Shown here: piece by piece, positions 46,229 through 57,018 of the stretch
Layout of the letters: each line of letters opens with the position of its first letter
How positions within the stretch are numbered: position 1 is the first letter of the stretch
Origin: Raineyella antarctica
Lineage (GTDB): Bacteria > Actinomycetota > Actinomycetes > Propionibacteriales > Propionibacteriaceae
Assembly (NCBI RefSeq): GCF_900092135.1
Contig: NZ_FMYF01000001.1
Coordinates: 493,778-557,777, forward strand
DNA: 64,000 nt
Direction: 5' to 3'
Notes under the pieces: model-generated
The model's database searches: none
The model's input: the letters and a program-made list of their open reading frames with translations, nothing else
Told to the model about the DNA's origin: nothing
Translations under genes and position numbers: made by a program

Positions 46229-48385
46229 TCAGGCGCCGAGGTGGCCCGGGCCGGAGGCGGCGCGCACGTTGGTGAGCGCGTTGCCCGCAGCGGCGGCGTC
46301 GATCGACTCCTTGGCGGCGGCGACGACGGCCTCGGGGGTGAAGCCGAACTTCTCGAACAGCAGCAAGCCGTCGGCGGAGGCGCCGTAGTGGTCCAGCGAG
46401 ACGGTGCGACCGGCGTCGCCGACCAGTTCCCGCCAGCCCTGGGCGATGCCGGCCTCGACCGCCACGCGGGCGCGGACGTCGGTCGGCAGCACGCCGTCGC
46501 GGTAGGCGTCGTCCTGCTCGTCGAACCACTCGCGGCACGGCATGGACACGACGCGGGCCTTCACGCCCTCGCCGGCCAGCTTCTCCTGGGCCGCGACGCA
46601 GTACTGCACCTCGGAGCCGGTGCCGATCAGGATCACGTCGGGGGTGCCCTCGCAGTCCTTCAGCACGTAGCCGCCCTTGGCCACGCCGGTGGCCTCGGCG
46701 AAGCCGTCGGTGCCGCGCGGCACGGTCGGCAGGTTCTGGCGCGAGAGCACCAGGGCCGCCGGCCGGTCGGTGTTGCGCAGGATCTGGGCCCAGGCCTGTA
46801 CGGTCTCGTTGGCGTCCGAGGGGCGGACGACGTCGAGGCCGATGATGGCGCGCACCGCGGCCAGGGTCTCGATCGGCTGGTGGGTCGGGCCGTCCTCGCC
46901 GACGCCGATGGAGTCGTGCGTCCAGACGTAGGTGACCGGCACCTTCATCAGGGCGGCCAGGCGGACCGCGCCGCGCATGTAGTCGGAGAACACGAAGAAG
47001 GTGCCGCCGTACACGCGGGTGTTGCCGTGCGTGGCGATGCCGTTCATGATCGCGCCCATGCCGTGCTCGCGGATGCCGAAGTGCAGCACGCGGCCGTACG
47101 GGTTGCCCGGGAACTTCTTCGACTGGCGGTTCTCCGGCAGGAAGCTCGGCTGGCCGTCGGGGGTGGTGTTGTTGGAGCCGGCGAGGTCGGCCGAGCCGCC
47201 CCACAGCTCGGGCAGCACCGGGGCGATGGCGCTCAGCACCTTGCCCGAGGCGGCGCGGGTGGCGACGCCCTTGGGATCGGCGTCGAAGCTCGGGAGGACG
47301 TCCTCCCAGCCCTCCGGAAGCTCCCTGGCGAGCAGCCGGTCGTAGAGGGCCTTGCGCTCGGGGTTGGCCTCGGCCCAGGCGTCGAACTTCTTCTGCCACG
47401 CCTCGTGGGCGGCCTGGCCGCGCGAGACGAGCTCACGGGTGTGGGACAGCACGTCCTCGCCCACGATGAAGTGCTGGTCGGGGTCGAAGCCGAGCAGCTC
47501 CTTGGTGGCGCGGATCTCGTCCTCGCCGAGGGCGGAGCCGTGCGAGCCGCCGGTGCCCTGCTTGGTCGGGGCGGGGTAGCCGATCAGGGTGCGCAGGCGG
47601 ATGAACGACGGCTTGTCGGTCACGGCCTCCGCGGCCTTGATCGCGTCGTACAGGGCCTGGACGTCCTCGACGTAGTCCTGGCCGGGCTTGCGCCAGTCGA
47701 TGCTCTGCACGTGCCAGCCGTACGCCTCGTAGCGCTGGGCGACGTCCTCGTTGAAGGCGATGATCGTGTCGTCCTCGATCGAGATGTCGTTCTCGTCGTA
47801 GATCAGGATCAGGTTGCCGAGCTGCTGGGTCCCGGCGATCGAGGAGGCCTCACCGGAGACGCCCTCCTCCAGGTCGCCCTCGGAGCAGATGGAGTAGATC
47901 CGGTGGTCGAAGGGGGACTCGCCGGGGGCCGCGTCCGGGTCGAAGAGGCCGCGCTCGCGGCGGGCGGCCATCGCCATCCCGACGGCGTTGCCGACGCCCT
48001 GGCCCAGCGGCCCGGTCGTGGTCTCGACACCGGCGGTGTGGCCGTACTCGGGGTGGCCGGGGGTCTTGGAGCCCCAGGTGCGCAGCGACTCGAGGTCCTG
48101 CAGTTCGAGACCGAACCCGCCGAGGTACAGCTGGATGTACTGGGTCAGCGAGGAGTGCCCGGCACTCAGCACGAACCGGTCGCGGCCCACCCACTGGGTG
48201 TCGCTCGGATCGTGCGTCATGACCTTCTGGTACAGCGTGTAGGCCACGGGCGCCAGGCTCATCGCGGTGCCCGGGTGGCCGTTGCCGACCTTCTGTACGG
48301 CGTCTGCTGCGAGGAGGCGGGTGGTGTTCACCGCCTCGGCATCCAGGTCGCTCCAGTCAAGAGCTGCGGAGGGCGTATCGGTCAT
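46229..48385 (-). CDS. tkt: Transketolase
   Basis: Thiamine-diphosphate enzyme of the pentose phosphate pathway. 718 residues. [12 protein letters not shown] near residue 36, thiamine-pyrophosphate site region [16 protein letters not shown] (about residues 155-170), and [18 protein letters not shown] near residue 495 are all present. ATG 48385 has AAAGGACG upstream; an earlier in-frame ATG at 48421 lacks one. Divergent from ctaB with a 245-bp gap, as in other actinobacteria. Confidence 0.96.
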   Translation of the reverse strand: MTDTPSAALDWSDLDAEAVNTTRLLAADAVQKVGNGHPGTAMSLAPVAYTLYQKVMTHDPSDTQWVGRDRFVLSAGHSSLTQYIQLYLGGFGLELQDLESLRTWGSKTPGHPEYGHTAGVETTTGPLGQGVGNAVGMAMAARRERGLFDPDAAPGESPFDHRIYSICSEGDLEEGVSGEASSIAGTQQLGNLILIYDENDISIEDDTIIAFNEDVAQRYEAYGWHVQSIDWRKPGQDYVEDVQALYDAIKAAEAVTDKPSFIRLRTLIGYPAPTKQGTGGSHGSALGEDEIRATKELLGFDPDQHFIVGEDVLSHTRELVSRGQAAHEAWQKKFDAWAEANPERKALYDRLLARELPEGWEDVLPSFDADPKGVATRAASGKVLSAIAPVLPELWGGSADLAGSNNTTPDGQPSFLPENRQSKKFPGNPYGRVLHFGIREHGMGAIMNGIATHGNTRVYGGTFFVFSDYMRGAVRLAALMKVPVTYVWTHDSIGVGEDGPTHQPIETLAAVRAIIGLDVVRPSDANETVQAWAQILRNTDRPAALVLSRQNLPTVPRGTDGFAEATGVAKGGYVLKDCEGTPDVILIGTGSEVQYCVAAQEKLAGEGVKARVVSMPCREWFDEQDDAYRDGVLPTDVRARVAVEAGIAQGWRELVGDAGRTVSLDHYGASADGLLLFEKFGFTPEAVVAAAKESIDAAAAGNALTNVRAASGPGHLGA

Positions 48386-48630
48386 TACTTTCGTCCTTTC
48401 CGGCGGGACAGTCGGGTGCACCCGACTTCACACCGAAGCCTACGCAGCCTGCATAGGGGTACCTCGGCGGGTTGCCACGTGTTTCCGCTCGCGGAATTGG
48501 GTGCCCCCGGACGTGGCCTTGATCACGCCGTCCACGTTACCGCCGGTGGGACGAGGGCTGGGTGTCGCCGATCGCGGCAGGTAGGGTGTGGCGGAACAGG
48601 CTCGCATTGACCGGGCCGGCGGAAGGAATC

Positions 48631-49587
48631 GTGTCAGTAGTGGATGCCCAGTCGATGTCGGACTCCCGTGACGGGACGTCCGTCGCCGCACCCGTACGGG
48701 TCACCGTCGCAGACGTGGTCGGTGCGTACGTACGACTGACCAAACCCCGGGTGATCGAACTGCTGCTGATCACCGCGGTCCCCGCCATGTTCCTCGCCGC
48801 GCACGGCCTGCCCCGTTGGCAGGACGTGATCGTGGTGCTCGTCGGCGGCTACGCCGCTGCGGGGTCGGCCAATGTCTTCAACAACGTGTACGACCGCGAC
48901 ATCGACGAGCAGATGCGACGTACGCGCCGGCGTCCGATGCCGCGGCACGAGATGAGCGAGCGCGCGGCGCTGGTGTTCGGCAGCGTGCTGGGCGTGGTGG
49001 CGTTGGTCGTCCTCGGCTGGGGAGGCAACCTGCTCTCCGGGGCGCTCGGCCTGGCCGCGATCCTGTTCTACGTCCTCATCTACACCATGCTGCTGAAGCG
49101 CCGGACGGCCCAGAACATCGTCTGGGGCGGCATCGCCGGCTGCTTCCCGCCGCTCATCGCCTGGACCGTGGTCACCGCCCAGCTGGCCTGGGCCCCGCTG
49201 GTGATGTTCCTGATCGTGTTCTTCTGGACCCCGCCGCACACCTGGGCGCTGGCCTTCCGCTACCGCGAGGACTACGCCTCGGTCGACGTCCCGATGCTGC
49301 CGGTGGTCCGCTCGGCCCCCGCCGTGGCGAACCAGATCCTGGTCTACTCGGTGCTCACCGTGGCGACCACGCTGCTGCTGTGGGCGGTGGCCGGCACCGG
49401 CCCGCTCTACCTGGTGGTGGCCGCAGTCTCCGGCGCGGCCTTCCTCTGGGAGGCCTTCGGCCTGTGGCGCCGCGCGCACGCCGGGCTGACCGACGCCGCC
49501 CTGAAGCCGATGCGGTTGTTCCACTGGTCCAACTCCTACCTCGCCCTGGTCTTCCTGGCGCTGGCGGTCGACCCGCTCCTGTTCTGA
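48631..49587 (+). CDS. ctaB: Heme O synthase (protoheme IX farnesyltransferase)
   Basis: UbiA-family membrane prenyltransferase that makes heme O for cytochrome oxidase. About 318 residues with eight or nine membrane helices. First Asp-rich motif NVYDRDIDEQM and second motif YREDYASVDVPMLPVV are intact; LTKPRVIELLLIT is the usual opening helix. The start is uncertain: GTG 48631, GTG 48640 and ATG 48655 are in frame after GGAAGGA (48621-48627). A -10-like TAGGGT lies at 48582. The neighbouring divergent tkt is conserved. Confidence 0.92.
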   Translation: MSVVDAQSMSDSRDGTSVAAPVRVTVADVVGAYVRLTKPRVIELLLITAVPAMFLAAHGLPRWQDVIVVLVGGYAAAGSANVFNNVYDRDIDEQMRRTRRRPMPRHEMSERAALVFGSVLGVVALVVLGWGGNLLSGALGLAAILFYVLIYTMLLKRRTAQNIVWGGIAGCFPPLIAWTVVTAQLAWAPLVMFLIVFFWTPPHTWALAFRYREDYASVDVPMLPVVRSAPAVANQILVYSVLTVATTLLLWAVAGTGPLYLVVAAVSGAAFLWEAFGLWRRAHAGLTDAALKPMRLFHWSNSYLALVFLALAVDPLLF

Positions 49588-49626
49588 CACCGACCGCCTC
49601 CGCGACACGCGGGCGGGTGGATCCAG

Positions 49627-49678
49627 GCGGTCCGTGCGGACCGCTGGTGGTCCAGGCCGGACCGCTGTCATGGTCCGG
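49627..49678 (+). terminator. Two adjacent hairpins after ctaB
   Basis: Stem GCGGTCC/GGACCGC with loop GTGC (49627-49644) and stem CCGGACC/GGTCCGG with an 8-base loop (49657-49678). They begin the 464-bp gap before rne, in which I see no gene; a palindrome-like ACAAGCTTTGT lies near 49933. Confidence 0.55.
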
Positions 49679-50016
49679 TGGGGACTCGACGTAACTCGGC
49701 TTTGGACCGGCGCGGGGGAGTGCCCGTGTGTCCTGATCGGACGTTTCGGTGCGCCGATATGGCAATTCCCCTCGGCTGTGGAATAATTGCGCCCAGGTTG
49801 GGACGCCGCCCGGTGTCCCGAACCGGTGAGGCAGTGCCCGTGGTGACAGGACGGGCCCCGCTCCTCGAGACCGCGACGATCACGAATCGATCGACCGCGG
49901 CGGGGTTGGCGGGCCGCCGTCTCCCGGAGACCACAAGCTTTGTGATCGCGATACACGCTGGCCTGCCGTAGGACGCCCGAGGGCGCCGGGGACAGTGGTC
50001 GTCGCGACACCTGTCA

Positions 50017-50038
50017 CCGGATGCGCTGAGCGCACCGG
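50017..50038 (+). promoter_or_regulatory. Hairpin just upstream of the rne ribosome-binding site
   Basis: CCGG-A-TGCGC, loop TGA, GCGCA-CCGG: a 9-bp stem with one bulged A, two bases before the GAAGGAG site at 50041. Could affect translation or self-cleavage of the rne leader, by analogy with E. coli rne. Confidence 0.4.
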
Positions 50039-50051
50039 CTGAAGGAGTGCC

Positions 50052-53000
50052 ATGCTCGACAACGAGCAGCAGCCCACCGACACCACCGTCGATCCGTCCC
50101 TGCCCAAGCCGCCCGCGGGGCGCCGTTCCAGGCGCCGCCCGGCAGGCCCGCCGGCCCCGGTCGAGACCGTTACCCTCCCCGTCGAGGCGCCGGTCACTCC
50201 GGTCGAGGAGGCCCCCGCCGAGGTGGCCCCCGAGCCGTCCCCGGTCGAGGCCGTCGCGCCGGAGGAGGAACCCGAGCCCGAGCAGGCAGAGCCCGAGCAG
50301 GCCGAGCCCGAGCAGGCCGAGCCCGAGCAGGCCGAGCCCGAGCAGGCCGAGCCCGAGCAGGCCGAGCCCGAGCAGGCAGAGCCCGAGCAGCCGCAGGACG
50401 AGGAGGAGGGCTCGCTGGCGCAGATCGATGCCGCCGCCGAGCACGCGGACTCCGCTGCCGCCGACCAGCCCGATGACGAGGCCGAGGCCGAGCACACCCC
50501 GTCCGACCGCTCCGAGCAGTCCGACTCTCCTCGCCGGCGCCGGCGTCGCCGCGGTGGGCGTCGTCGCCACACCGGCGGCGACGGCCAGTCCGACCGTACG
50601 GACGAGGACGAGGGCGACGAGGACGAGGACGTCACCGAGTCCACCGCCCAGGTCGAGCGCCCGGCCGCCCGTGCGCCGAGGCCCGAAGCCATCGGCCCCG
50701 AGCCGGCCGAGGTGGCCGAGGTGGCCGAGTCCGCCGAGGAGGACGAGGACGAGGACGACAGCGCGGCGGCCGACGCCGGTTCGTCGGGCTCCTCGCGCCG
50801 TCGCCGTCGCCGTCGTCGCCGTCGCGGCGAGGATGCCAGCACCGGTGCCGAGGACGACCCGAGCGAGGTCGTGGTCAAGGTCCGCGAGAAGCAGAGCTCG
50901 GACGACGAGATCCACGGTGTCGAGGGTTCGACCCGCCTGGAGGCCAAGCGCCAGCGTCGCCGCGAGGGACGCGCCGCGGGTCGTCGCCGGGCGCCGATCG
51001 TCTCGGAGTCGGAGTTCCTGGCCCGCCGCGAGTCGGTGAACCGCCAGATGGTGCTGCGCCAGAGCGACGAGTTCTCCCAGATCGCCGTGCTCGAGGACGG
51101 CATCCTGGTCGAGCACTACGTCGACCGCGAGTCCTCCTCCTCCCTGATCGGGAACATCTACCTGGGCCGGGTGCAGAACGTGCTCCCGTCCATGGAGGCT
51201 GCCTTCATCGACATCGGCCGGGGTCGCAACGCGGTCCTGTACGCCGGCGAGCTGGACTGGGACGCGTACGGCTCCTCCCACTCCGAGCGGAAGATCGAGC
51301 ACGTCCTCAAGTCCGGCCAGCAGATCCTGGTCCAGGTGACCAAGGATCCGGTCGGGGCCAAGGGCGCCCGGCTGACCAACCACGTCTCCATCCCCGGCCG
51401 CTACGTCGTGTACGCCCCGGGGGGGCACCTGTCCGGCATCTCCCGCAAGCTGCCCGACGTGGAGCGCAAGCGCCTCAAGCACATCCTCGCCGACCTCATC
51501 GAGGAGGGCGCCAGCGTCATCGTGCGTACCGCCGCGGAGGGGGCCAGCCAGGAGCAGCTCGTCCACGACGTCAACCGGCTGAAGTCCCAGTGGGACGCCA
51601 TCGACAAGAAGGCCCAGCAGGGCGGTGCGCCCCAGCAGCTGTACAGCGAGCCCGACCTGACCATCCGTACGGTCCGTGACCTGTTCACCGAGGACTTCGC
51701 CGAGCTGATCATCGACGGCAACGGCACCGACAACGACGCGTACGACGTGCTGGCGGAGTACCTCGAGCACGTCGCCCCGCACCTGCGCGAGCGGGTCTCG
51801 CACTGGGACCGCGCCGCCAAGGGTGACGTGTTCTCCCACTACCGCCTCGACGAGCAGATCGCCAAGGCGCTCGAGCGCAAGGTGCACCTGCCCTCGGGTG
51901 GATCGCTGATCATCGACCGCACCGAGGCGATGACCGTCATCGACGTGAACACCGGCAAGTTCACCGGGCACGGCGGCAACCTCGAGGCCACCGTCACGGC
52001 GAACAACCTGGAGGCCGCCGAGGAGATCATCCGCCAGCTGCGCCTGCGCGACATCGGCGGCATCATCGTGGTCGACTTCATCGACATGGTGCTGCCCAGC
52101 AACCGTGAGCTGCTGCTGCGCCGGATGGTCGAGTGCCTCGGCCGGGACCGCACCCGGCACCAGGTCTCCGAGGTCACCAGCCTCGGCCTGGTCCAGATGA
52201 CCCGCAAGAAGATCGGTACGGGGCTGGCCGAGGCCTTCACCGAGCCGTGCGAGTGCTGCAACCAGCGCGGCTACATCGTCCATGACATGCCGGTCGCCAC
52301 CCAGGCGCCCTCCGACGGCGGTGACCGCCAGGGCCGCAACAACCGCAAGCGCAACCGCGGCAAGAGCACCGGCAGTCAGCCCGTCACCTCGCAGCCCACC
52401 GGCTCGGGGGAGACCGAGGGCCACCAGCCGGCGGCCCGGGCCGAAGCCGAGACCGAGCACCTCTCCGAGGAGGCCCGTGCGGCTGCCCAGGCGGCGATCA
52501 GCGCCGTGGCGCACGCCGGTGCCAAGCCGCGCCCGGGGGCGGACAACACCGCCATGCTCGATGACCTCGTCGCCGCGCTCCAGGAGGGACGTCCCGAGGA
52601 CGCCGCCCGGGACGACACGTCCGCCGAGGTGACCACCGAGGAGGCCCCGGCCGAGCCGGCACCGACCCGCACCCGCTCGCGCCGGTCCCGCTCGCGGCGC
52701 TCGACGGCCGCCCAGGAAGCAGCGGCGCCCGCTGCCGCGGCGCAGGACACCGCTGCTCAGGATGCCGGCAAGGAAGCTGGTCAGGAGACCGCCGCTGCGG
52801 TCGACGTCCCGGCCACCGTCCAGGAGCCGGCGATGGAGGCCGAAGGCGCCGACACGCAGCCGGCTGCGGAGCAGGTGACCGCGGAACCGGCCGAGACCGG
52901 ACCGTCGGCGGCTGAGCCGGCGTCGGACGAACAGTCGGCAGGGGAGCAGGCAGAAGAGGAGCAGGCGGCGGAGCCGGTGGCGACCAAGCGCGCCTCGACC

Positions 53001-53381
53001 CGCAAGTCGGCCGCACGCTCCACCACCAAGAAGGCGGCCACGAAGCGCGCCAGCACCGCGAAGCGGACCACCAAGAAGGCTGCTGCCGCGCCCGCCCCGG
53101 AGCCTGGGGCCGCCCAGCCCGAGGCGGCCCAGCCGGTGGAGGACGCGCAGCCGGTGGACCCCGACCAGGTCCCCCTGGAGGCCGTCACGCCCGTCACCGA
53201 GGCCTCCGTCGAGGAAGCCGTCACGCCGGACGCCGGTGCGGCCCAGGAGGAGACCCCTGGGGACGCCGAGCAGCGGCCGCTGGACCAGGAGCCGATCGAC
53301 CTGGATCCGGAGGACATGGACAGCGCCGAGATCGCTCCGCTGGAGCGGATCGAGGCCCCCGAGGGGACCGACGAGCAGTAG
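50052..53381 (+). CDS. rne: Ribonuclease E/G
   Basis: Endoribonuclease that starts mRNA decay and matures rRNA. 1109 residues. The catalytic core sits in the middle, between long disordered arms, the actinobacterial layout: S1 domain near residue 360 (GNIYLGRVQNVLPSMEAAFIDIG), RNase H-like/DNase I-like catalytic region with RTEAMTVIDVNTGKF and GGIIVVDFIDM (metal-binding Asp), and the Zn-link CECCNQRG near residue 735. The N-terminal arm has EPEQA repeats and Arg-rich RRRRRR clusters; the C-terminal arm is acidic with a Lys/Ala-rich histone-like stretch (TTKKAATKRAS). Start ATG follows GAAGGAG. Confidence 0.93.
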   Translation: MLDNEQQPTDTTVDPSLPKPPAGRRSRRRPAGPPAPVETVTLPVEAPVTPVEEAPAEVAPEPSPVEAVAPEEEPEPEQAEPEQAEPEQAEPEQAEPEQAEPEQAEPEQAEPEQPQDEEEGSLAQIDAAAEHADSAAADQPDDEAEAEHTPSDRSEQSDSPRRRRRRRGGRRRHTGGDGQSDRTDEDEGDEDEDVTESTAQVERPAARAPRPEAIGPEPAEVAEVAESAEEDEDEDDSAAADAGSSGSSRRRRRRRRRRGEDASTGAEDDPSEVVVKVREKQSSDDEIHGVEGSTRLEAKRQRRREGRAAGRRRAPIVSESEFLARRESVNRQMVLRQSDEFSQIAVLEDGILVEHYVDRESSSSLIGNIYLGRVQNVLPSMEAAFIDIGRGRNAVLYAGELDWDAYGSSHSERKIEHVLKSGQQILVQVTKDPVGAKGARLTNHVSIPGRYVVYAPGGHLSGISRKLPDVERKRLKHILADLIEEGASVIVRTAAEGASQEQLVHDVNRLKSQWDAIDKKAQQGGAPQQLYSEPDLTIRTVRDLFTEDFAELIIDGNGTDNDAYDVLAEYLEHVAPHLRERVSHWDRAAKGDVFSHYRLDEQIAKALERKVHLPSGGSLIIDRTEAMTVIDVNTGKFTGHGGNLEATVTANNLEAAEEIIRQLRLRDIGGIIVVDFIDMVLPSNRELLLRRMVECLGRDRTRHQVSEVTSLGLVQMTRKKIGTGLAEAFTEPCECCNQRGYIVHDMPVATQAPSDGGDRQGRNNRKRNRGKSTGSQPVTSQPTGSGETEGHQPAARAEAETEHLSEEARAAAQAAISAVAHAGAKPRPGADNTAMLDDLVAALQEGRPEDAARDDTSAEVTTEEAPAEPAPTRTRSRRSRSRRSTAAQEAAAPAAAAQDTAAQDAGKEAGQETAAAVDVPATVQEPAMEAEGADTQPAAEQVTAEPAETGPSAAEPASDEQSAGEQAEEEQAAEPVATKRASTRKSAARSTTKKAATKRASTAKRTTKKAAAAPAPEPGAAQPEAAQPVEDAQPVDPDQVPLEAVTPVTEASVEEAVTPDAGAAQEETPGDAEQRPLDQEPIDLDPEDMDSAEIAPLERIEAPEGTDEQ
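50273..50392 (+). repeat. 15-bp tandem repeat coding eight EPEQA units in RNase E
   Basis: Eight consecutive near-identical 15-bp units of the form GAGCCCGAGCAGGCC encode the peptide EPEQA. The array is in frame and in the disordered N-terminal arm, so length variation would be tolerated. Confidence 0.88.
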
Positions 53382-53386
53382 CCGGT

Positions 53387-53416
53387 TTGACCGGGACGCC
53401 CCGCAATGAGTAGTCT
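53387..53416 (+). promoter_or_regulatory. Candidate promoter of rplU-rpmA
   Basis: TTGACC at 53387-53392 and TAGTCT at 53411-53416 with an 18-bp spacer, six bp after the rne stop; leader of about 175 nt. Confidence 0.6.
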
Positions 53417-53597
53417 TGACCCTCGGTGCGCTGAGGACTCCTGGACTTGCTTTGCGGGACGTTCCGGGCACCGCACGACGGATTGATGACAGATGGGCCG
53501 CAAGGCCTGTCATGGCGTAGTCTCCGGGCCCTCGCAAGTAAAGCGGGTACGGCGGCGGTCCGGGTGAGCCAGATTCGACGAGGAGAGAAGGATAGGC

Positions 53598-53906
53598 GTG
53601 TACGCGATCGTGCGCAGTGGCGGCCGCCAGCACAAGGTTGCCGTGGGTGACGTTGTCGAGATTGACAAGGTTACCGACGAGGTCGGTTCCACCGTTCAGC
53701 TGCAGCCCGTGCTGCTGGTCGACGGTGAGGCCGTGACCTCGGATTCGGACGCCCTCGGCAAGGTCAAGATCACCGCCGAGGTGCTCGCCGAGACCAAGGG
53801 CCCGAAGATTCGGATCCTGAAGTTCAAGAACAAGACCGGATACACCAAGCGCCAGGGGCACCGCCAGCGGTACACCCAGGTCAAGGTGACCGACATCAAG
53901 GCCTGA
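53598..53906 (+). CDS. rplU: Ribosomal protein L21
   Basis: 102 residues. Opening [23 protein letters not shown] is diagnostic, and the C-terminal [23 protein letters not shown] block binds 23S rRNA. GTG start with GAGAGAAGGA upstream. Fifteen bp before rpmA, the universal L21-L27-obg order. Confidence 0.97.
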   Translation: MYAIVRSGGRQHKVAVGDVVEIDKVTDEVGSTVQLQPVLLVDGEAVTSDSDALGKVKITAEVLAETKGPKIRILKFKNKTGYTKRQGHRQRYTQVKVTDIKA

Positions 53907-53920
53907 GGGAGGAACCGAAT

Positions 53921-54193
53921 ATGGCACACAAGAAAGGCGCGTCATCGACGCGCAACGGTCGTGATTCCAATGCCCAGCGCCTCGGCGTGAAGCGGTTCGG
54001 TGGCGAAGCCGTCAACGCGGGGGAGATCATCCTCCGCCAGCGCGGTACGCACTTCCACCCCGGTGACGGCGTTGGCCGCGGCAGGGACGACACCCTGTTC
54101 GCCCTGGTCCCCGGCAAGGTCGAGTTCGGCACCCGTCGTGGGCGCCGCGTGATCAATGTCAAGCCGCTGGAGGCCGCTGCCGTCTCCGAGTGA
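53921..54193 (+). CDS. rpmA: Ribosomal protein L27
   Basis: 90 residues. [28 protein letters not shown] at the N-terminus (parts [15 protein letters not shown]) reaches toward the peptidyl-transferase centre; [15 protein letters not shown] follows. No Firmicute-type N-terminal cleavage extension. GAGGGAGGAA precedes the ATG. A hairpin follows. Confidence 0.97.
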   Translation: MAHKKGASSTRNGRDSNAQRLGVKRFGGEAVNAGEIILRQRGTHFHPGDGVGRGRDDTLFALVPGKVEFGTRRGRRVINVKPLEAAAVSE

Positions 54194-54245
54194 GGCAGCA
54201 GTACCGCTCGGGCGCCGATGAGGCATCGAGCAGCACAAGCAAAGA

Positions 54246-54278
54246 GGAAGGGTCGTCCCCTCGTGGGGCGGCCCTTCC
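54246..54278 (+). terminator. Hairpin terminator after rpmA
   Basis: Long GC stem (GGAAGGGTCGTCCCC against GGGGCGGCCCTTCC, one bulge and one G-T pair), 53 bp after the stop. Confidence 0.72.
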
Positions 54279-54374
54279 TGCGTGTCCGGACAGCACGTCA
54301 GGACAGTCCGCATCCGTTCGACGAGCGCCCCTTGGTAGGCTGGCGACCCGTCCCCTTTCAGTCAGGAAGCACCC

Positions 54375-55886
54375 ATGGCAATACCCTCCTTCGTCGATCG
54401 CGTCACCCTCGAGGTGGCCGGCGGGAACGGCGGCCACGGATGTGCCTCCATCCACCGCGAGAAGTTCAAGCCGCTCGGTGGGCCCGATGGTGGCAACGGC
54501 GGCGACGGGGGATCGGTCACGTTGCGGGTCGACCCGGGCCTGACCACGCTGGTGGAGTTCCACCGCCAGCACAAGCGGCACGCCTCCAACGGCGAGCCCG
54601 GCCGCGGGGACTACCAGAACGGCTCCCAGGGCGAGGACATCGTCCTGCTCGTCCCGCAGGGCACCGTGGTCAGCGACGCGGAGACCGGCGAGGTGCTCGC
54701 CGACCTGTCGGAGCTCGACTCCGAACTCGTCGTCGCCCATGGCGGCCGCGGCGGCCTGGGCAACCAGGCCCTGGCCTCCTCCTCCCGCAAGGCCCCCGGC
54801 TTCGCCCTGCTCGGTGAGGAGGGCGAGACCCGCCAGATCGTGCTGGAGCTCAAGGTCGTGGCCGACATCGGCCTGGTCGGGTTCCCCAGTGCCGGCAAGT
54901 CCTCCCTGATCGCCGCGATCTCCGCGGCCCGGCCCAAGATCGCCGACTACCCGTTCACCACCCTGGTGCCGAACCTCGGCGTCGTCGTCGCGGGCGACAC
55001 GGTCTTCACCGTGGCCGACGTGCCCGGCCTGATCGAGGGCGCCTCCGAGGGCCGCGGCCTCGGACTGGACTTCCTGCGCCACATCGAGCGCTGTGCCGCC
55101 ATCGTGCACGTGATCGACTGCGCGACCTTCGAGCCGGGCCGTGACCCGCTCAGCGACCTCGACATCATCGAGGGCGAGCTGCTGGCCCACGGCGGGCTGG
55201 AGGACCGGCCCCGCCTGGTCGCCCTGAACAAGATCGACGTCCCCGACGCCCGCGAGCTGATCGACATGGTCCGCGCCGACATCGAGGCCCGCGGACTCAA
55301 GGTCTTCCCGATCTCCACCAAGACCGGGGAGGGCCTGAAGGCCCTCGAGTTCGGCATGGCCCAGCTCGTCGAGGACCGGCGCGCCAACCAGCCCCCGCCG
55401 GCACCGGCCCGGATCGTGCTGCGGCCGCGGGCGGTCGCCGACAACCGCTCGGACTTCACCATCCGCAAGATCGGTGACGGAGAGGGCGGCATCATGTTCC
55501 GTGTCCGCGGCGAGAAGCCCGAGCGCTGGGTCCGCCAGACCGACTTCAAGAACCCCGAGGCCGTCGGCTACCTCTCCGACCGGCTGAACCGCCTGGGCGT
55601 CGAGGACAAGCTCGTCGACATGGGGGCGATCGCCGGCGACGCGGTCGCCATCGGCGGCGACGACGCGGTGATCTTCGACTTCGCCCCGCAGCTCGACAGC
55701 GGCGCCGAGATCCTCGCCCGCCGCGGCAACGACGAGCGGCTCGAGGGCCAGCGCGCGGCCGTCGCCCGCCGCCGGGAGAAGGACGCCGCCTACCGCGCAG
55801 CGCAGGAGGAAGAGGAGTACGTCTTCGGCGGCCGCCGCGCGACCGAGCCCATCGAGGAGGCCGACGAGGAGTCGTCGGATGAGTAG
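54375..55886 (+). CDS. obg: Obg/CgtA GTPase
   Basis: 50S-subunit assembly and stress GTPase. 503 residues: glycine-rich Obg fold (residues 1-155, [21 protein letters not shown] opening), G domain with GFPSAGKSS (G1, near residue 167), [16 protein letters not shown] (G3) and NKID (G4), then a C-terminal OCT domain and acidic tail found in actinobacteria. ATG 54375 follows AGGAAG. The 3' end overlaps proB by 8 bp. Confidence 0.96.
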   Translation: MAIPSFVDRVTLEVAGGNGGHGCASIHREKFKPLGGPDGGNGGDGGSVTLRVDPGLTTLVEFHRQHKRHASNGEPGRGDYQNGSQGEDIVLLVPQGTVVSDAETGEVLADLSELDSELVVAHGGRGGLGNQALASSSRKAPGFALLGEEGETRQIVLELKVVADIGLVGFPSAGKSSLIAAISAARPKIADYPFTTLVPNLGVVVAGDTVFTVADVPGLIEGASEGRGLGLDFLRHIERCAAIVHVIDCATFEPGRDPLSDLDIIEGELLAHGGLEDRPRLVALNKIDVPDARELIDMVRADIEARGLKVFPISTKTGEGLKALEFGMAQLVEDRRANQPPPAPARIVLRPRAVADNRSDFTIRKIGDGEGGIMFRVRGEKPERWVRQTDFKNPEAVGYLSDRLNRLGVEDKLVDMGAIAGDAVAIGGDDAVIFDFAPQLDSGAEILARRGNDERLEGQRAAVARRREKDAAYRAAQEEEEYVFGGRRATEPIEEADEESSDE

Positions 55887-57018
55887 CAGCAGCACCCAGC
55901 CCACGCTGGACCGGGCAGCACTGGCCACCTGCGACCGGCTGGTGATCAAGGTGGGGTCGTCCTCGCTGACCCGCCCCGACGGCCACCTCGACATGGTCCA
56001 CATCGCCCTGCTCGTCGACGTGATCGCCGCCGCCCACCAGCGCGGGCAGGAGGTGGCGCTGGTCTCCTCCGGGGCCATCGCCGCGGGCCTGCTGCCGCTG
56101 GGACTGCCGCGACGGCCGTACGACCTGCCGACCCAGCAGGCCGCCGCCGCGGTCGGCCAGGGCCAGCTGCTGGAGCTGTACGGGGCGATGCTGCGCCGGT
56201 TCGGGCTGTCCGCCGCCCAGGTCCTGCTGACCATCGGCGACCTGGAGTACCAGGAGCGCTACCACAACGCCCGGCAGACGATGGACCGGCTGCTCGAGCT
56301 CGGCGTGATCCCGATCATCAACGAGAACGACACGGTCGCCACCCAGGAGCTGCGCTTCGGCGACAACGACCGGCTCGCGGCCCTGACCGCCCACCTGCTG
56401 CACGCCGACGCGGTGCTGCTGCTCAGCGACGTCGACGCCCTCTACACCGCGCACCCGGAGACCCCCGGGGCCCGGCGGATCGGCATCGTCCGCGGCCCCG
56501 AGGACGTGGAGGGGATCGACATCTCCCGCCGCGGCAGTGCGATGGGCACCGGCGGCATGGTCACCAAGCTCGAGGCCGCGAGGATCGCCACCGGCGCCGG
56601 GGTGGCGGTCGGCCTGACCGACCTGGACCACCTGCCCGCCATGCTCACCGGGCAGGACGTCGGCACGTTCTTCGTCCCGACCGGCAAGCGCCGGCCCGCC
56701 CGGCTGCTCTGGCTGGCCCACATCAGCGACCCCGACGGGGCCCTGGTCCTCGACGAGGGGGCGGTCCGCGCCGTCACCGGGCGGAAGGCCTCCCTGCTGC
56801 CGGCCGGGATCACCGCTGTCCGCGGCACCTTCGAGGTCGGTGACCCGGTCGACCTGGTCGGCCCCGACGGCGCCCTCGTCGCCCGCGGGCTGGCCAACTA
56901 CGCCGCCAGCGACCTGAAGAGCATGATCGGCCACCACACCTGGGAGCTGGCCGCCAACTACGGCGAACGGTTCCAGCGCGCGGCCGTGCACCGGGACTCC
57001 CTGGTGGTGATGCGCTGA
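55879..57018 (+). CDS. proB: Glutamate 5-kinase
   Basis: First step of proline synthesis from glutamate. 379 residues: amino-acid kinase domain ([10 protein letters not shown] near residue 22, [26 protein letters not shown] near residue 150, [12 protein letters not shown]) and a C-terminal PUA domain from about residue 285 ([14 protein letters not shown]). The start overlaps obg by 8 bp, the stop shares one base with the next gene, so obg-proB-SBP are translationally coupled. proA is separated from it by the solute-binding protein gene. Confidence 0.95.
   Translation: MSSSSTQPTLDRAALATCDRLVIKVGSSSLTRPDGHLDMVHIALLVDVIAAAHQRGQEVALVSSGAIAAGLLPLGLPRRPYDLPTQQAAAAVGQGQLLELYGAMLRRFGLSAAQVLLTIGDLEYQERYHNARQTMDRLLELGVIPIINENDTVATQELRFGDNDRLAALTAHLLHADAVLLLSDVDALYTAHPETPGARRIGIVRGPEDVEGIDISRRGSAMGTGGMVTKLEAARIATGAGVAVGLTDLDHLPAMLTGQDVGTFFVPTGKRRPARLLWLAHISDPDGALVLDEGAVRAVTGRKASLLPAGITAVRGTFEVGDPVDLVGPDGALVARGLANYAASDLKSMIGHHTWELAANYGERFQRAAVHRDSLVVMR

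Noticed and set aside
42313..46275. A 1320-codon open frame antisense to opcA, zwf and tal
   Set aside because: Long antisense frames are an effect of very high third-position GC; the opposite strand holds three well-recognised enzymes and the antisense product shows no known motif.
49678..49971. 97-codon frame in the ctaB-rne gap
   Set aside because: Overlaps the ctaB hairpins, lacks a ribosome-binding site and family features; the gap is more likely an rne leader.
50273..50392. 15-bp repeats as a CRISPR or regulatory array
   Set aside because: They are in frame inside rne, code a repeated peptide and have no spacers.
49668..53945. A 1425-codon minus-strand open frame opposite rne and rplU
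   Set aside because: Shadow of RNase E and L21; composition is low-complexity Leu/Gly/Arg as expected of an antisense reading.
54190..54543. 117-codon frame after rpmA
   Set aside because: It runs through the rpmA terminator and into obg in another frame.
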